Assembly (NCBI RefSeq): GCF_032878875.1
Contig: NZ_CP118157.1
Location: forward strand, 2,790,001 to 2,854,000
Direction of reading: 5' to 3'
Length of the DNA stretch: 64,000 nucleotides
Source of the DNA: Microbacterium sp. AB
GTDB lineage: Bacteria; Actinomycetota; Actinomycetes; Actinomycetales; Microbacteriaceae
This document shows, one piece after another, positions 52,046-60,484 of the stretch. The notes beneath the pieces are model-generated. The model made no database searches. It worked only from the letters and a program-made list of their open reading frames with translations, and was not told the origin of the DNA. Both the position numbers and the translations under genes were made by a program. Within the stretch, counting starts at the first letter, position 1, and every line of letters begins with the position of its first letter.

Positions 52046-53053
52046 TCACGCCGACTCGCGGACGACCAGGGTCCCGGGCAGCGTGTGCACGCCGCGGGGT
52101 AGCGGGCGTCGGCCGCGGATGGCGTCCTCCAGCATCTGCGCGGCGCGCACGCCGAGCCGTCCCAGCTCGAGGTCGACGGTCGTGAGGGGCGGTCTCGCCG
52201 CCTCGGCGAGCACGCTCCAGTTGTCGACTCCGACGACGGCGACCTCGTCGGGCACGCGCACGCCGCTCTCCCGAAGGCCCGTCACGGCGCCGCGGGCGAG
52301 CTCGTCGCTGGCGCAGAAGACGCCGTCGACCTCCAGCCCGCGGGTGAGGACGTCGCAGACGGCCTCCCTCCCCCAGCGTTCGCTCCACTCCCGCGAGAGC
52401 GGCTCGTCGACGAGGCCCAGCCCGTGCCTGGCGAGCGTGTCGACCGTCCCGCGGATGCGCTCTCGCACGACCGTCTGCCGGAGCGGCCCGGTGATGTGCA
52501 CGATGCGCTCGCGCCCGATGGCGAGAAGACGTTCGACGGCCGTCTCCGCCACCCCGGCGTGGTCGGGGACGATGGACGAGTCGGCGGGATCCTCGGACGG
52601 CTGATAGGCGTAGAGGACGGGGAAGGGGAAGTCGCGGCCGAGCGACGGGCGCGGATCCGTGGACTTGCCCGTGACGATGACGCCGTCGACCCTCCGCTGC
52701 ACGAGGAAGCGGATGTAGAAGTCCTCGCGCACGGGATCGTCCCGCGCGTCGCACATGAGCACCGACACCTGCCCCGGCCCGAAGGCGTCCTCCGCGCCGA
52801 GCATGAGGGGGATCGTGAATCGTCCGTAGCTGTCCGACGTCACGACGCCTATCGTCAGGAGCTCCGCGAGCCCCGGGTCGTGGCGGATGAACGACGGGCG
52901 GAACCCCAGCGTGCGCGCCGCCTTCATCACGCGGACGCGCGTGGCCGGCCTCAGCTGTCCTGTGCCGTTCATGACCTTGGAGACCGTGCCGACGGAGACG
53001 CCCGCGATCCCCGCGACGTCCGACAACGTCACGCGTGCACTGCCTCGCTCCAT
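52046..53053 (-). CDS. LacI-family transcriptional regulator
   Basis: A 335-residue regulator. The N-terminal helix-turn-helix and hinge read VTLSDVAGIAGVSVGTVSKV, MNGTGQLRPATRVRVMKAAR and LGFRP; a periplasmic-binding-like sensor domain follows (TIGVVTSDSYGRFTIPLMLG, DGVIVTGKSTDPRP, CASDELARGAVTGLRESGVR, VDNWSVLAEAARPPLTTVDL). ATG at 53053 has AGGAGG 8 nt upstream. It is the last gene of the transporter-ADP-ribosylglycohydrolase operon and probably controls it. The ligand should be the transported sugar or nucleoside. Confidence 0.93.
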   Translation of the reverse strand: MERGSARVTLSDVAGIAGVSVGTVSKVMNGTGQLRPATRVRVMKAARTLGFRPSFIRHDPGLAELLTIGVVTSDSYGRFTIPLMLGAEDAFGPGQVSVLMCDARDDPVREDFYIRFLVQRRVDGVIVTGKSTDPRPSLGRDFPFPVLYAYQPSEDPADSSIVPDHAGVAETAVERLLAIGRERIVHITGPLRQTVVRERIRGTVDTLARHGLGLVDEPLSREWSERWGREAVCDVLTRGLEVDGVFCASDELARGAVTGLRESGVRVPDEVAVVGVDNWSVLAEAARPPLTTVDLELGRLGVRAAQMLEDAIRGRRPLPRGVHTLPGTLVVRESA

Positions 53054-53136
53054 CGTGGGGCCTCCTGGGCTCAGGGTATCGAGGATGGCACGACCATGGC
53101 CGGCGTCGTCACGACGCCGGCCATGGTGATCGTCGG

Positions 53137-54495
53137 TCACGAACGACCCAGAACCTCCTTCGCCTGACGGACGAAACGCTCGCCGATGTCATCCACTTCG
53201 AGGAACTCCGGTAGGTCCCGCAGATAGTTCTGCATACGACCCTGAAACGGCTCGGTCCAGTGCGCGGGCACGTTCTCGAGCCCGATGGTCGCGCCCACGA
53301 TGCTCGCGGCGGTCGCGCTCGTGCAGTCGTTGTCGTTCCCCATCGCCACGGTCTCGCCCACGACGCGCGTGAAGTCGCGGCCGCCGAGCAGGATCCCGAA
53401 CACCACGTACAGCGCGTTGTTGATCGCATGCCCCTCAAACATGTGGGGGTAGCGCTCACTCACGAGACGCGCCGCATCCCGGTAGTCGGAGACCTGGGAC
53501 GACACGTCGAACGCCCATCTCACGCCCTCCGCCAGCAGGCTCTCCTTCGGGATCTCCTGCAGCGCGATCTCCAGCGCCTCCGCCGGCTCGTCGACCGCGA
53601 ACGCGGCCGAGACCGCTGCGGCCATGAACATCGTCCCGTATACGCCGTTGCGGCGATGATTGAGCGATGCGTCCTTGAAGGCCAGCTCGGCGGCCTTCTC
53701 CGGCCATCCCGGCGCCGCATACCCCCAGGCGTCCGCCCGCGTCCATGCGGCGATCGACTGCACGTTCGGATTGCGATGCCGTCCGGCCCTGCGGGGCTCG
53801 ATGCCCTGCTGGAGGTTCTGCAGGAACCGGCGCTCGCCCCAGAAGACGCCCCAGCTGCCGTTCTCCTCCGAGTGGATCGGGAAGTTCCGCTGCCAGGTCG
53901 CCGCCTGCTGCTCGGGGGTGAACTCCGGCCCGTGCTCCTCCAGGGTGAGGAGTCCGATCAGGGTGTACGCCGTGTCGTCGTCGACGGGGATGTACTGCAT
54001 CCGTCCTCGGCGCAGGTCGTCGGTGTTCCCGACGATGTAGCGCGGGCTGCCGGGCAGCCGCGCGAAGGAGAAGAAATCCGTCGGCGGGTACTCCTCGTCG
54101 AACTGACGCCCCCAAGCCTCCATCTGGTCCACGGACCAGAACTCCACGGCGGCGCCCAGGGTGCATCCCGCTCCGCGCCCGAGCAGCGATCCCCTCCAAC
54201 GGGAGAGGTAGTCCTCGGGGACTTCGGCGAGCAGCCTGCGCTCTCCCTGCGGCCTCGCCTCGTGGATGTCCGCCAGCGTCTCGGGCTCGTCCGGCTCGGC
54301 GGGCGCCGTCGAGACGAGCTCGTCGAAGTCCGCCAGCTTCTGCTCGAGCGCCTCACGCGTGGCCGCGACGATGCGGTCGGCCTCCTCCGCCCTGCCGAAC
54401 TCGGCGGCGAGCGACTGGTATCGCCGGACGTCGTCGACGAGGTGGTCGAGCTCGAACTTCGGCGACGGCGTGTAGCCGATGTCTTGGACTCTCAT
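53137..54495 (-). CDS. ADP-ribosylglycohydrolase-family (DraG-like) hydrolase of a sugar-uptake operon
   Basis: A 452-residue protein. Residues 1-95 are a helical extension not found in minimal DraG proteins; the core begins at YLSRWRGSLLGRGAGCTLGA. The family metal-binding sites are both present: VDDDTAYTLIGLLTLEEHGP (aspartates near 172-174) and AMGNDNDCTSATAASIVGAT (about residues 385-405). The fold therefore looks catalytically competent. In proteins of this family the substrates are ADP-ribosyl groups, but operon-bound members in sugar or nucleoside uptake loci probably cleave an imported N- or O-glycoside. It follows two permease genes (22 bp) and precedes the LacI gene. Confidence 0.87.
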   Translation of the reverse strand: MRVQDIGYTPSPKFELDHLVDDVRRYQSLAAEFGRAEEADRIVAATREALEQKLADFDELVSTAPAEPDEPETLADIHEARPQGERRLLAEVPEDYLSRWRGSLLGRGAGCTLGAAVEFWSVDQMEAWGRQFDEEYPPTDFFSFARLPGSPRYIVGNTDDLRRGRMQYIPVDDDTAYTLIGLLTLEEHGPEFTPEQQAATWQRNFPIHSEENGSWGVFWGERRFLQNLQQGIEPRRAGRHRNPNVQSIAAWTRADAWGYAAPGWPEKAAELAFKDASLNHRRNGVYGTMFMAAAVSAAFAVDEPAEALEIALQEIPKESLLAEGVRWAFDVSSQVSDYRDAARLVSERYPHMFEGHAINNALYVVFGILLGGRDFTRVVGETVAMGNDNDCTSATAASIVGATIGLENVPAHWTEPFQGRMQNYLRDLPEFLEVDDIGERFVRQAKEVLGRS

Positions 54496-54517
54496 TGTGT
54501 CTTCCTTCCTGAGGTGG

Positions 54518-55390
54518 TCATTTGACGGCTCCAGCTGTCATGCCCTCGACGAAGCGGCGCTGGAGGAGAATGCTGAGGATCACGAGCGGAAGCACGATGA
54601 TCACAGCGGCGGCGGCGATGAGCGGCTGGTTCGAGCCGCCGTACTCGGCCGTGAAGAACGACAGCCCGAGAGCGACGGGTCGTAGCGACGCGCTGTTGGC
54701 CAGCAGAAGCGGCTCGAGGTACATCGCCCACGACCACACGCCGCTGAACACGGCGAGCGTCGCGATGCCCGGGCTCGCGAGGGGGAGCATCACGCGGACG
54801 AACACGGTGATCTCCCCCGCCCCGTCGATCCGCGCCGCCTCGCTGATCGCCTCGGGGATGCCGAGGAAGAACGCGCGCATGTAGAACGTCGCGAACGGCA
54901 GCGCGAGGGCCACGGCGGGGAGGATGACGCCGAGACGCGTTCCGAGGAGGCCGAGCGCGTCGACGACGTCGTAGACGCCGAACATGATCGAGCTGAAGGG
55001 GATGGTCAGGGCCACGACGAGCGCGCCCAGCATGATCGCCCGGCCGGGGAAGCGATAGCGAGCGAGCCCGTATCCCGCCATGGACGCGAGCACGACGACG
55101 CAGGCCACGATGGAGAGCGTGTAGACGATGGAGTTCGGCACGGCCACGGAGAAGTTCGCCGTCCGCCATGCCTCAGCGAAGTTCGAGAACGCCCATTCGG
55201 GCCATCCGAGCGTCGAGGCCCGGTAGCTCTCCGTCCTCCGGAGCGACGTCACGACGAGCCACACGAGGGGCGCGGCGATCACGACGAACCAGGTGACCAT
55301 GACGATGTAGCTCACCCACGCCGGCGCGAAGCGCACGGTCTCCTTCGACGGGTTCCAGATGCGGGCTCGCCGCAGGTTCTCAGCGCTCAC
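54518..55390 (-). CDS. sugar ABC transporter permease, CUT1 MalG-type
   Basis: A 290-residue permease with the typical order of six helices: YIVMVTWFVVIAAPLVWLVV, NSIVYTLSIVACVVVLASMA, GYGLARYRFPGRAIMLGALV, the EAA loop IPEAISEAARIDGAGEITVF with VMLPLASPGIATLAVF, and PLVILSILLQRRFVEGMTAG. Its start overlaps the stop of the partner permease by 11 bp. Second channel subunit of the importer whose binding protein starts at 57598. Confidence 0.93.
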   Translation of the reverse strand: MSAENLRRARIWNPSKETVRFAPAWVSYIVMVTWFVVIAAPLVWLVVTSLRRTESYRASTLGWPEWAFSNFAEAWRTANFSVAVPNSIVYTLSIVACVVVLASMAGYGLARYRFPGRAIMLGALVVALTIPFSSIMFGVYDVVDALGLLGTRLGVILPAVALALPFATFYMRAFFLGIPEAISEAARIDGAGEITVFVRVMLPLASPGIATLAVFSGVWSWAMYLEPLLLANSASLRPVALGLSFFTAEYGGSNQPLIAAAAVIIVLPLVILSILLQRRFVEGMTAGAVK

Positions 55391-56318
55391 GACCGCTCCT
55401 TCCGCTGATCGCGGTCAGGACGAGCGCGATCACGAGCACGACGCAGGCGAGTGCGGCGCCGTATCCGAACTTCTGCTGCGCGAACGCCTGCGAGTAGGCG
55501 TAGGTACCCACCAGCTGCGTGGCGTTGCCCGGTCCGCCCGAGGTCATCACCCAGACGAGGTCGAAGGCCTTGAGCCCCGCGATCAGCGCGAGCATCCGCA
55601 TGAGGCCGATGTGCTCACGCATCTGCGGGAGGACGACATAGCGGATCCGCTGCGACCGGGACGCGCCGTCGACCAGCGCGGCGTCCAGCAGCGTCGTGTC
55701 GACGAGCTGCAGCCCGCTCAGCGAGACGACGACGAAGAACCCGACCGCGATCCACAGCTGCACGCCGAGGAGCACGAAGATCGCCAGAGCCGGATCGGCG
55801 AGGGGGCTCGACGCGAGCCACGGGATGCCGAGCGCCTGCCCGATGCCGGCGAAGCCGCCGTTGACCGGCTGCCACAGCCGCAGCCAGACGACGCCCACGA
55901 TGGCGGGCCCGATCATCTCCGGGATGAGGTAGACGGTCCGGAAGACGACCCATCCTCTCGGCCTCGACCACAGGAGCAGCGCGAACGCGAGACCGAGACC
56001 GACGGCCAGGAGCAGCACGCCGATCCACAGCAGGTTTCGGACGAGAGCCGCCCAGAACGCCGCATCGCCGAACAGGGCAGCGAAGTTCACGAGCCCGACG
56101 AAGTCGCGTTCCAGGGAGAAACCATCCCAGTCGTGCAGCGCGAGCCGGACGGTCGACACGATCGGCGCGACGACGAAGACCAGGACGATCACCGCCGCCG
56201 GTGCGATGAAGAGCAGTCCCGGCGCAGCACGGCGGATCTGCCGCCGCCTGCGTGGACGGACGTCGGTGACCGACGGCGCGACGAACGGGACCGCGGCGGC
56301 GAGAGCGACACGGCTCAC
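55380..56318 (-). CDS. sugar ABC transporter permease, CUT1 MalF/UgpA-type
   Basis: A 312-residue permease with RRAAPGLLFIAPAAVIVLVF, ALHDWDGFSLERDFVGLVNF, NLLWIGVLLLAVGLGLAFAL, IPEMIGPAIVGVVWLRLWQP and the coupling loop LLDAALVDGASRSQRIRYVV with LPQMREHIGLMRML. The start is GTG at 56318 behind GGGAGGAGG, overlapping the binding-protein stop by GTGA. The EAA motif is degenerate (DAALVDGAS) but in the right place. Confidence 0.92.
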   Translation of the reverse strand: MSRVALAAAVPFVAPSVTDVRPRRRRQIRRAAPGLLFIAPAAVIVLVFVVAPIVSTVRLALHDWDGFSLERDFVGLVNFAALFGDAAFWAALVRNLLWIGVLLLAVGLGLAFALLLWSRPRGWVVFRTVYLIPEMIGPAIVGVVWLRLWQPVNGGFAGIGQALGIPWLASSPLADPALAIFVLLGVQLWIAVGFFVVVSLSGLQLVDTTLLDAALVDGASRSQRIRYVVLPQMREHIGLMRMLALIAGLKAFDLVWVMTSGGPGNATQLVGTYAYSQAFAQQKFGYGAALACVVLVIALVLTAISGRSGRER

Positions 56319-57598
56319 TGATCCTCCTCCCACGCCTTCTGCAGCTCCTCCAGGTAGGAGTCGAGCGTGCGCTGGCCGTCGAAGGTCTCCTGGCCCATAC
56401 GGCCGAGCTGATCGTTGAACGCCGAAGAGCTGACGAGGTCGATCGACACCCCGGTCTGATCGCCGTCCTCCACCAGCTGACGGACGGCCTGCTTCAGCAG
56501 ATCCGGCACCTCGAGCGATTCGGGGTCGACGCCCGTGAGAGGTGGAATCCAGCCCACCTCCTCGACGAGGCGCTGCGGGATGTCGTCGCTGAGCCAGAAG
56601 TCGACGAACTCGGCTGCGGCGTCCTTGTGCTCGCTCTTGCTGTTGATGGCGAAGGCCGACCCCATCCCCTGCTGGTAGAACCGGCCCTCGCCGCCCTCCA
56701 CCGCGGGGAACGGATCGAACACCCAGTCCTCGTCGGGGGCGTCCTTCAATAACTGCACGATGTCGCCCGTGAACTTCGGCGTGCTCGCCAGCGCCTTGCC
56801 GGACACGAGGAGGTCGTACGCCGCCGTGCCGTCGAGTGTGTTCATCTCGGGGATGAAGCAGCCGGCGTCCTTCGCGTCCTCGAAGATCGTCGCGAGGGCG
56901 TCGCGGATCTCGGGATCCGTCCACTCGCCCGACTCGTGTGCGACGAACGCCCGCTCCGCTTCGGGGCCGAGCATGTTCACGATCGGCAGGCCGAGGTAGA
57001 AGTAGTAGATCCAGCCGCTGCCTCCCGCTCCCGTCGCATACGGCACGAAGCCCTTCTCCCGCGCCTGGCGGCAGTAGGCGAGCATCTCGTCGGTGGTCGT
57101 GGGGATCGTCAGGCCGTTCTCCTCGATCAGCGTGCGGTTGTAGAACACCCCCGAAAGCTCCGCCTCGATGCCGATGCCGTAGAGCTCGCCGTCGGAAAAC
57201 GTCGTCCACTCCAGCCCGGCCTCCGTGCCCTTCTCCTGCCAGCCGTACGCGTCCTCGTACTCGGCGAGATCCTCCACGAGCCCTGCGCTGAAGAGCTCGC
57301 GGACTGTTCCGACCTCGGCGTAGACGACGTCGGGGACGCTCTGGCTGCGCAGCGCGTTCTTCGCGAGCGAGTCCAGCTCCTGAGCCTGGTAGATCTCGAC
57401 CTGCACGTCGATGTCGGGATGCCCCTCCTCGAACTCGGCGATGAGTCCGTCGAGAGCGGCCTGCTGGTCTTCGTTCCGGATCTGGTCCCAGAACACGAGC
57501 GTCTCTCGTCCATCGCCCGCACCCGCCGAGCAGCCGCTCAGCGCGAGCGCGCCCACGACGCCTCCGATCAGAACGCGGAATCGTGTCGTCCGTCTCAT
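56315..57598 (-). CDS. sugar ABC transporter substrate-binding lipoprotein (SBP family 1)
   Basis: A 427-residue lipoprotein with signal MRRTTRFRVLIGGVVGALAL and lipobox LSGC. Mature part: ETLVFWDQIRNEDQQAALDG, FEEGHPDIDVQVEIYQAQEL, VPDVVYAEVGTVRELFSAGL, LSGVFYNRTLIEENGLTIPT and FYQQGMGSAFAINSKSEHKD, the usual order for the family. ATG at 57598 has GAGGAG upstream; a GTG six bases earlier is possible. First gene of the operon; substrate unknown. Confidence 0.92.
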   Translation of the reverse strand: MRRTTRFRVLIGGVVGALALSGCSAGAGDGRETLVFWDQIRNEDQQAALDGLIAEFEEGHPDIDVQVEIYQAQELDSLAKNALRSQSVPDVVYAEVGTVRELFSAGLVEDLAEYEDAYGWQEKGTEAGLEWTTFSDGELYGIGIEAELSGVFYNRTLIEENGLTIPTTTDEMLAYCRQAREKGFVPYATGAGGSGWIYYFYLGLPIVNMLGPEAERAFVAHESGEWTDPEIRDALATIFEDAKDAGCFIPEMNTLDGTAAYDLLVSGKALASTPKFTGDIVQLLKDAPDEDWVFDPFPAVEGGEGRFYQQGMGSAFAINSKSEHKDAAAEFVDFWLSDDIPQRLVEEVGWIPPLTGVDPESLEVPDLLKQAVRQLVEDGDQTGVSIDLVSSSAFNDQLGRMGQETFDGQRTLDSYLEELQKAWEEDQ

Positions 57599-57883
57599 GG
57601 TCACTCCTCATCGAGTCTTCGTCGGCGCGCACGACCGTCTCACCGCGCGCATGCGCGGCGAGGAGAGGGGCGGCCTGGATCGGGCAGTCCTCGTGGACGA
57701 CGGGCCTTCGCTGGCCGGTCCTGTCGAGGGACGTGCCTTCATTCTGCGAGGAGGCGAGGACGACGCTCAAGCGATCGGGGTCTCAACCTCGGCAAAGGTT
57801 TCCGCGAGCGGCGGCCGGGCGCACCGGACGGCGGCGTCAGGGCGTTCCGGGTGGAGTGCGTGCCGCGGCCTCTCCGCACGGAC
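57599..57883. promoter_or_regulatory. upstream region of the sugar/ADP-ribosylglycohydrolase operon
   Basis: No gene is seen here. On the minus strand a possible promoter is -35 TTGAGC (57765-57770), 18-bp spacer, -10 CAGAAT (57741-57746). Upstream of it, CGGAAACCTTTGCCG (57790-57804, minus strand) is a partly symmetrical CGGnAA...TTnCCG sequence resembling LacI-type operators. Its place upstream of the -35 box is not the usual one for a repressor site, so both calls are tentative. The sequence nearest the gene is GC-rich and without further structure. Confidence 0.35.
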
Positions 57884-57911
57884 AAGGCGGCCGGCATGAG
57901 CCGGCCGCCTT
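57884..57911 (-). terminator. 12-bp perfect hairpin terminator of the DUF7882-type gene
   Basis: AAGGCGGCCGGC (57884-57895) and GCCGGCCGCCTT (57900-57911) pair fully around an ATGA loop, 35 bp beyond the stop of the leftward gene at 57947. It also separates that gene from the sugar operon that follows on the same strand. Confidence 0.82.
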
Positions 57912-57946
57912 CTTCACCGGACGGGGTGCTGAGGGATGCGACGGCG

Positions 57947-58294
57947 TCAGGCCGCGCGACTCAGCGAGCCCTGCGTGGCGTCGCTCACGAGCTCACGCCC
58001 CGGCGACGGCTCCGACGAGAGGTCGAGGCCGTGATGGGAGTTCGCCGCGTCCATGAGGCGGGTCAGGAGATCGCGGTCGAGGCCGCCCACCGCATCCTCG
58101 TCCGTCACGAAGCGGATCGGGATCGACGGCTGCACCCAGACGGTCTCGCGCCCGCGCCCGCGCGCCGACATCCAGGACACGCAGAACGACTCGCCCCGCC
58201 GGAGCTTCGTGATCGCGACGGTCTGCACGTGCGCGAGGAGCCCGTCCTCGATCTCGATCGCCTCGCCGCTGGTCCCGTAGAAAATCCTGCCCAT
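57947..58294 (-). CDS. DUF7882-type small protein (often labelled DNA-ligase-like), function unknown
   Basis: A 115-residue soluble protein beginning MGRIFYGTSGEAIEIEDGLL with AHVQTVAITKLRRGESFCVS and VQPSIPIRFVTDEDA; this N-terminal module is common in Microbacteriaceae, where it is sometimes annotated as an ATP-dependent DNA ligase without having the ligase active site. The last 40 residues (LLTRLMDAANSHHGLDLSSE onward) are variable. The gene stands alone with its own terminator, 99 bp downstream of the DeoR gene. Assignment is from memory of the motif. Confidence 0.7.
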   Translation of the reverse strand: MGRIFYGTSGEAIEIEDGLLAHVQTVAITKLRRGESFCVSWMSARGRGRETVWVQPSIPIRFVTDEDAVGGLDRDLLTRLMDAANSHHGLDLSSEPSPGRELVSDATQGSLSRAA

Positions 58295-58393
58295 GATGAC
58301 CCCCTCATCGATGGCGGGGCGTCACGTGAAGACCCCGACGACATGGACTTTACTAGCTGAACTAGCGATCTGGAAACCCGATATCTTCCCTGG

Positions 58394-59215
58394 CTAGGCT
58401 CTTCGACCGGGCACCGCCGCTCGGGCGACCCGGACGGTCACGCCCTTTTCACGAAGACGGTCGATGTGCCGCTGATCGGTGCCGGCATCGACGATCACGA
58501 CGTCGAAGTCCGCGATGGGCATCATCGCATGCAGGGCGCGCTTGTCGAACTTCGTGCCGTCGGTCAGCAGCACGCGTCGGTCGGCCGATTCGAACATCGC
58601 CCGCTTGACGTCGACCGTCTCGAGCGTCTGGTGGAAGCAGATGTCGTCGACGATGGCCGACGTGGACATGATGAACAGATCGGCCCGCAGCTCGGCGATC
58701 TCCCGCACGGTGATCCGGCCCATGAAGGCGCTGCACCAGTTGTGATACTCGCCGCCGAGCCCGATGAGCTCGACGCCCCGCGTGCTGCGCAGGTCGTTCA
58801 TGATCGTCAGCGTGTTCGTGATGACGGTGAGGGGCGTCTTCGCGTGCAGGTGCGGCACGAGGTGCAGCGTCGTGGTGGAGTCGTCGAGCATGATGGCCTG
58901 TCCGGGCTCGACGTGCTCGAGCGCGGCGAGGGCGATCGTCTCCTTCTCCGTGCGCTGTCTGCTGGCGCGGTAGACGTCGCTCGACTCCACGAGGGACGTC
59001 GATGTCGCGGTGGCGACGCCGCGGCTCTTGCGGAGCAGGCCTCGATCCTCGAGCTCGTCGAGATCGCGGTGCACGGTCATGCTGCTGATGCCGAAGCGCT
59101 CCGCGAGCTCCTCGATCCGCACCGACCCCTCGGCCATCACCGTCTCGCTGATCGCGAGCTGCCGCGCCTGCTGCCGGCTGGATCGCGACGCCGGATCGGG
59201 AACGCTGCGTGCCAT
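58394..59215 (-). CDS. DeoR/GlpR-family transcriptional regulator of the tetritol operon
   Basis: A 273-residue regulator. The N-terminal winged helix reads RQLAISETVMAEGSVRIEEL, AERFGISSMTVHRDLDELED and RGLLRKSRGVA; the C-terminal DeoR sensor domain contains the sugar-phosphate binding pattern IMLDDSTTTLHLVPHL, LTVITNTLTIMNDLRS, LIGLGGEYHNWCSAFMG and VLLTDGTKFDKRALHAMMPI. ATG at 59215 follows AAGGAGG. It is the last gene of the tetritol operon, 20 bp after the TPI-like gene, and probably responds to a tetrulose phosphate. Confidence 0.92.
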   Translation of the reverse strand: MARSVPDPASRSSRQQARQLAISETVMAEGSVRIEELAERFGISSMTVHRDLDELEDRGLLRKSRGVATATSTSLVESSDVYRASRQRTEKETIALAALEHVEPGQAIMLDDSTTTLHLVPHLHAKTPLTVITNTLTIMNDLRSTRGVELIGLGGEYHNWCSAFMGRITVREIAELRADLFIMSTSAIVDDICFHQTLETVDVKRAMFESADRRVLLTDGTKFDKRALHAMMPIADFDVVIVDAGTDQRHIDRLREKGVTVRVARAAVPGRRA

Positions 59216-59235
59216 GGCATCCCCTCCTTCCGGAC

Positions 59236-60018
59236 TCACCGTATCGCGGCGGCCTCGTCGAGCATGACCGCCACCGCCGCGGGATCATGCGCGAACCTGC
59301 CGAGGAAGAGCCCGTCCGCGCCGGCGGCGATCGTGGCCAGCAGGCCCGGCCCCGCGCTCCCGCCGTAGATCACCGGCACGCGACCGGTGACGGGCAGATC
59401 GGCGATGCGGCGCTTCATCGCGCGCACGACGTCCACGACGTGATCGGGCGGGGCGGGCTCCGCCCGTCCGATCGCCCACTCCGGCTCGTACGCGATGACG
59501 AGGTCGCCGACCTCTTCCGCCTCCGCCAGGACGGATTCGAGCTGTGCCGCGCACACCTCTGCGGCGCGTTCGGCGCTCTGACGCGAGCGCTCCCCCACGC
59601 ACACGACAGGGGTCAGCCCGTTGCGCACGGCGGCGGCGAGCTTCCTCCGAGAGACCTCCTCGCCCTCGCCGAACACCGCTCGGCGTTCGGCGTGCCCGAT
59701 CTCGACGTACCGGCATCCCAGCTCGGCGAGATCGGCCCCGCTGACCGCCCCCGTGAACGGCCCGCGATCCTCCCAGAAGAGATCCTGCGCGCCATAGGCG
59801 ACGGGCGAGCCGGCGAGGGTCGCCGACACCGCCGCGAGCGCGGGGAGCGCGGGGAGCGCGAAGACCTCGACCGCGCCCGAGCGCACGGCCGGATGCGCCG
59901 ACGCCTGTGCACCGATCGCCGCGGCCCACTCGGCGCTCTCGCGCACGCCGAGGTACGCCTTGAGGCTCACCCCGAGCGTCACGGGGAGGCGCCCGGCGCC
60001 GGGGCGCTCGTCAGTCAC
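59236..60018 (-). CDS. lerI: TPI-family isomerase, probable L-erythrulose-phosphate isomerase (LerI-type)
   Basis: A 260-residue triosephosphate-isomerase-fold enzyme with all three catalytic elements: lysine 20 in VSLKAYLG (the glycolytic enzyme has NWK), histidine 109 in EIGHAERR, and glutamate 178 in [10 protein letters not shown], plus the phosphate loops [10 protein letters not shown] and ADGLFLGRF. The GVSLK start is that of the EryH/LerI branch, which interconverts tetrulose phosphates in erythritol and threitol catabolism, and not of glycolytic TpiA. It overlaps the RpiB-type gene by 8 bp. The gene symbol follows the Mycobacterium smegmatis tetritol pathway and is inferred from context. 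Confidence 0.82.
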   Translation of the reverse strand: MTDERPGAGRLPVTLGVSLKAYLGVRESAEWAAAIGAQASAHPAVRSGAVEVFALPALPALAAVSATLAGSPVAYGAQDLFWEDRGPFTGAVSGADLAELGCRYVEIGHAERRAVFGEGEEVSRRKLAAAVRNGLTPVVCVGERSRQSAERAAEVCAAQLESVLAEAEEVGDLVIAYEPEWAIGRAEPAPPDHVVDVVRAMKRRIADLPVTGRVPVIYGGSAGPGLLATIAAGADGLFLGRFAHDPAAVAVMLDEAAAIR

Positions 60019-60484
60019 AGGTTCCGGTGCTCTCGTACCCCTCGATCACGGCGACCTTCTCCGCCGACGCCGAGGAGTCGTCGAACTCATAGCCCAGCCA
60101 CTCCCTGGCGAGACGACGAGCGAGCTCGAGCCCGACGACGCGCTGGCCGAACGTGAGGACCTGCGCGTTGTTGCTGAGCACGCTGCGCTCGACGCTGTAG
60201 CTGTCGTGGGCCGTGACGGCACGGATGCCGGGCACCTTGTTCGCCGCGATCGCGACGCCGAGGCCCGTGCCGCAGACGAGGAGCGCCCGGTCCGCTGCTC
60301 CGTCTCGGACCCTCTCGGCGGCGGCGATCGCCACGACCGGATAGGCGGTGTGCCCATCCGGGTCCACCCCCACGTCGATCACCTCCGACACGCGAGGATC
60401 CTTCTCGAGGTCGGCTTTGAGCGCCTCCTTGTAAGCGAGACCTGCGTCGTCGGATCCGACGACGATACGCCAGGTACGGGTCAT
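60011..60484 (-). CDS. derI: RpiB/LacA-family isomerase, probable D-erythrulose-4-phosphate isomerase (DerI-type)
   Basis: A 157-residue enzyme of the RpiB family. [17 protein letters not shown] corresponds to the phosphate-binding start (usually GxDHAG; here the histidine is aspartate). [20 protein letters not shown] carries the catalytic cysteine 71, and [20 protein letters not shown] with TFGQRVVG completes the active site. Between a TPI-like isomerase and a Dha-type kinase it fits DerI, making D-erythrose-4-P for the pentose phosphate pathway. Overlaps both neighbours (8 and 4 bp). Ribose-5-phosphate isomerase activity is the alternative. Confidence 0.83.
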   Translation of the reverse strand: MTRTWRIVVGSDDAGLAYKEALKADLEKDPRVSEVIDVGVDPDGHTAYPVVAIAAAERVRDGAADRALLVCGTGLGVAIAANKVPGIRAVTAHDSYSVERSVLSNNAQVLTFGQRVVGLELARRLAREWLGYEFDDSSASAEKVAVIEGYESTGTCD

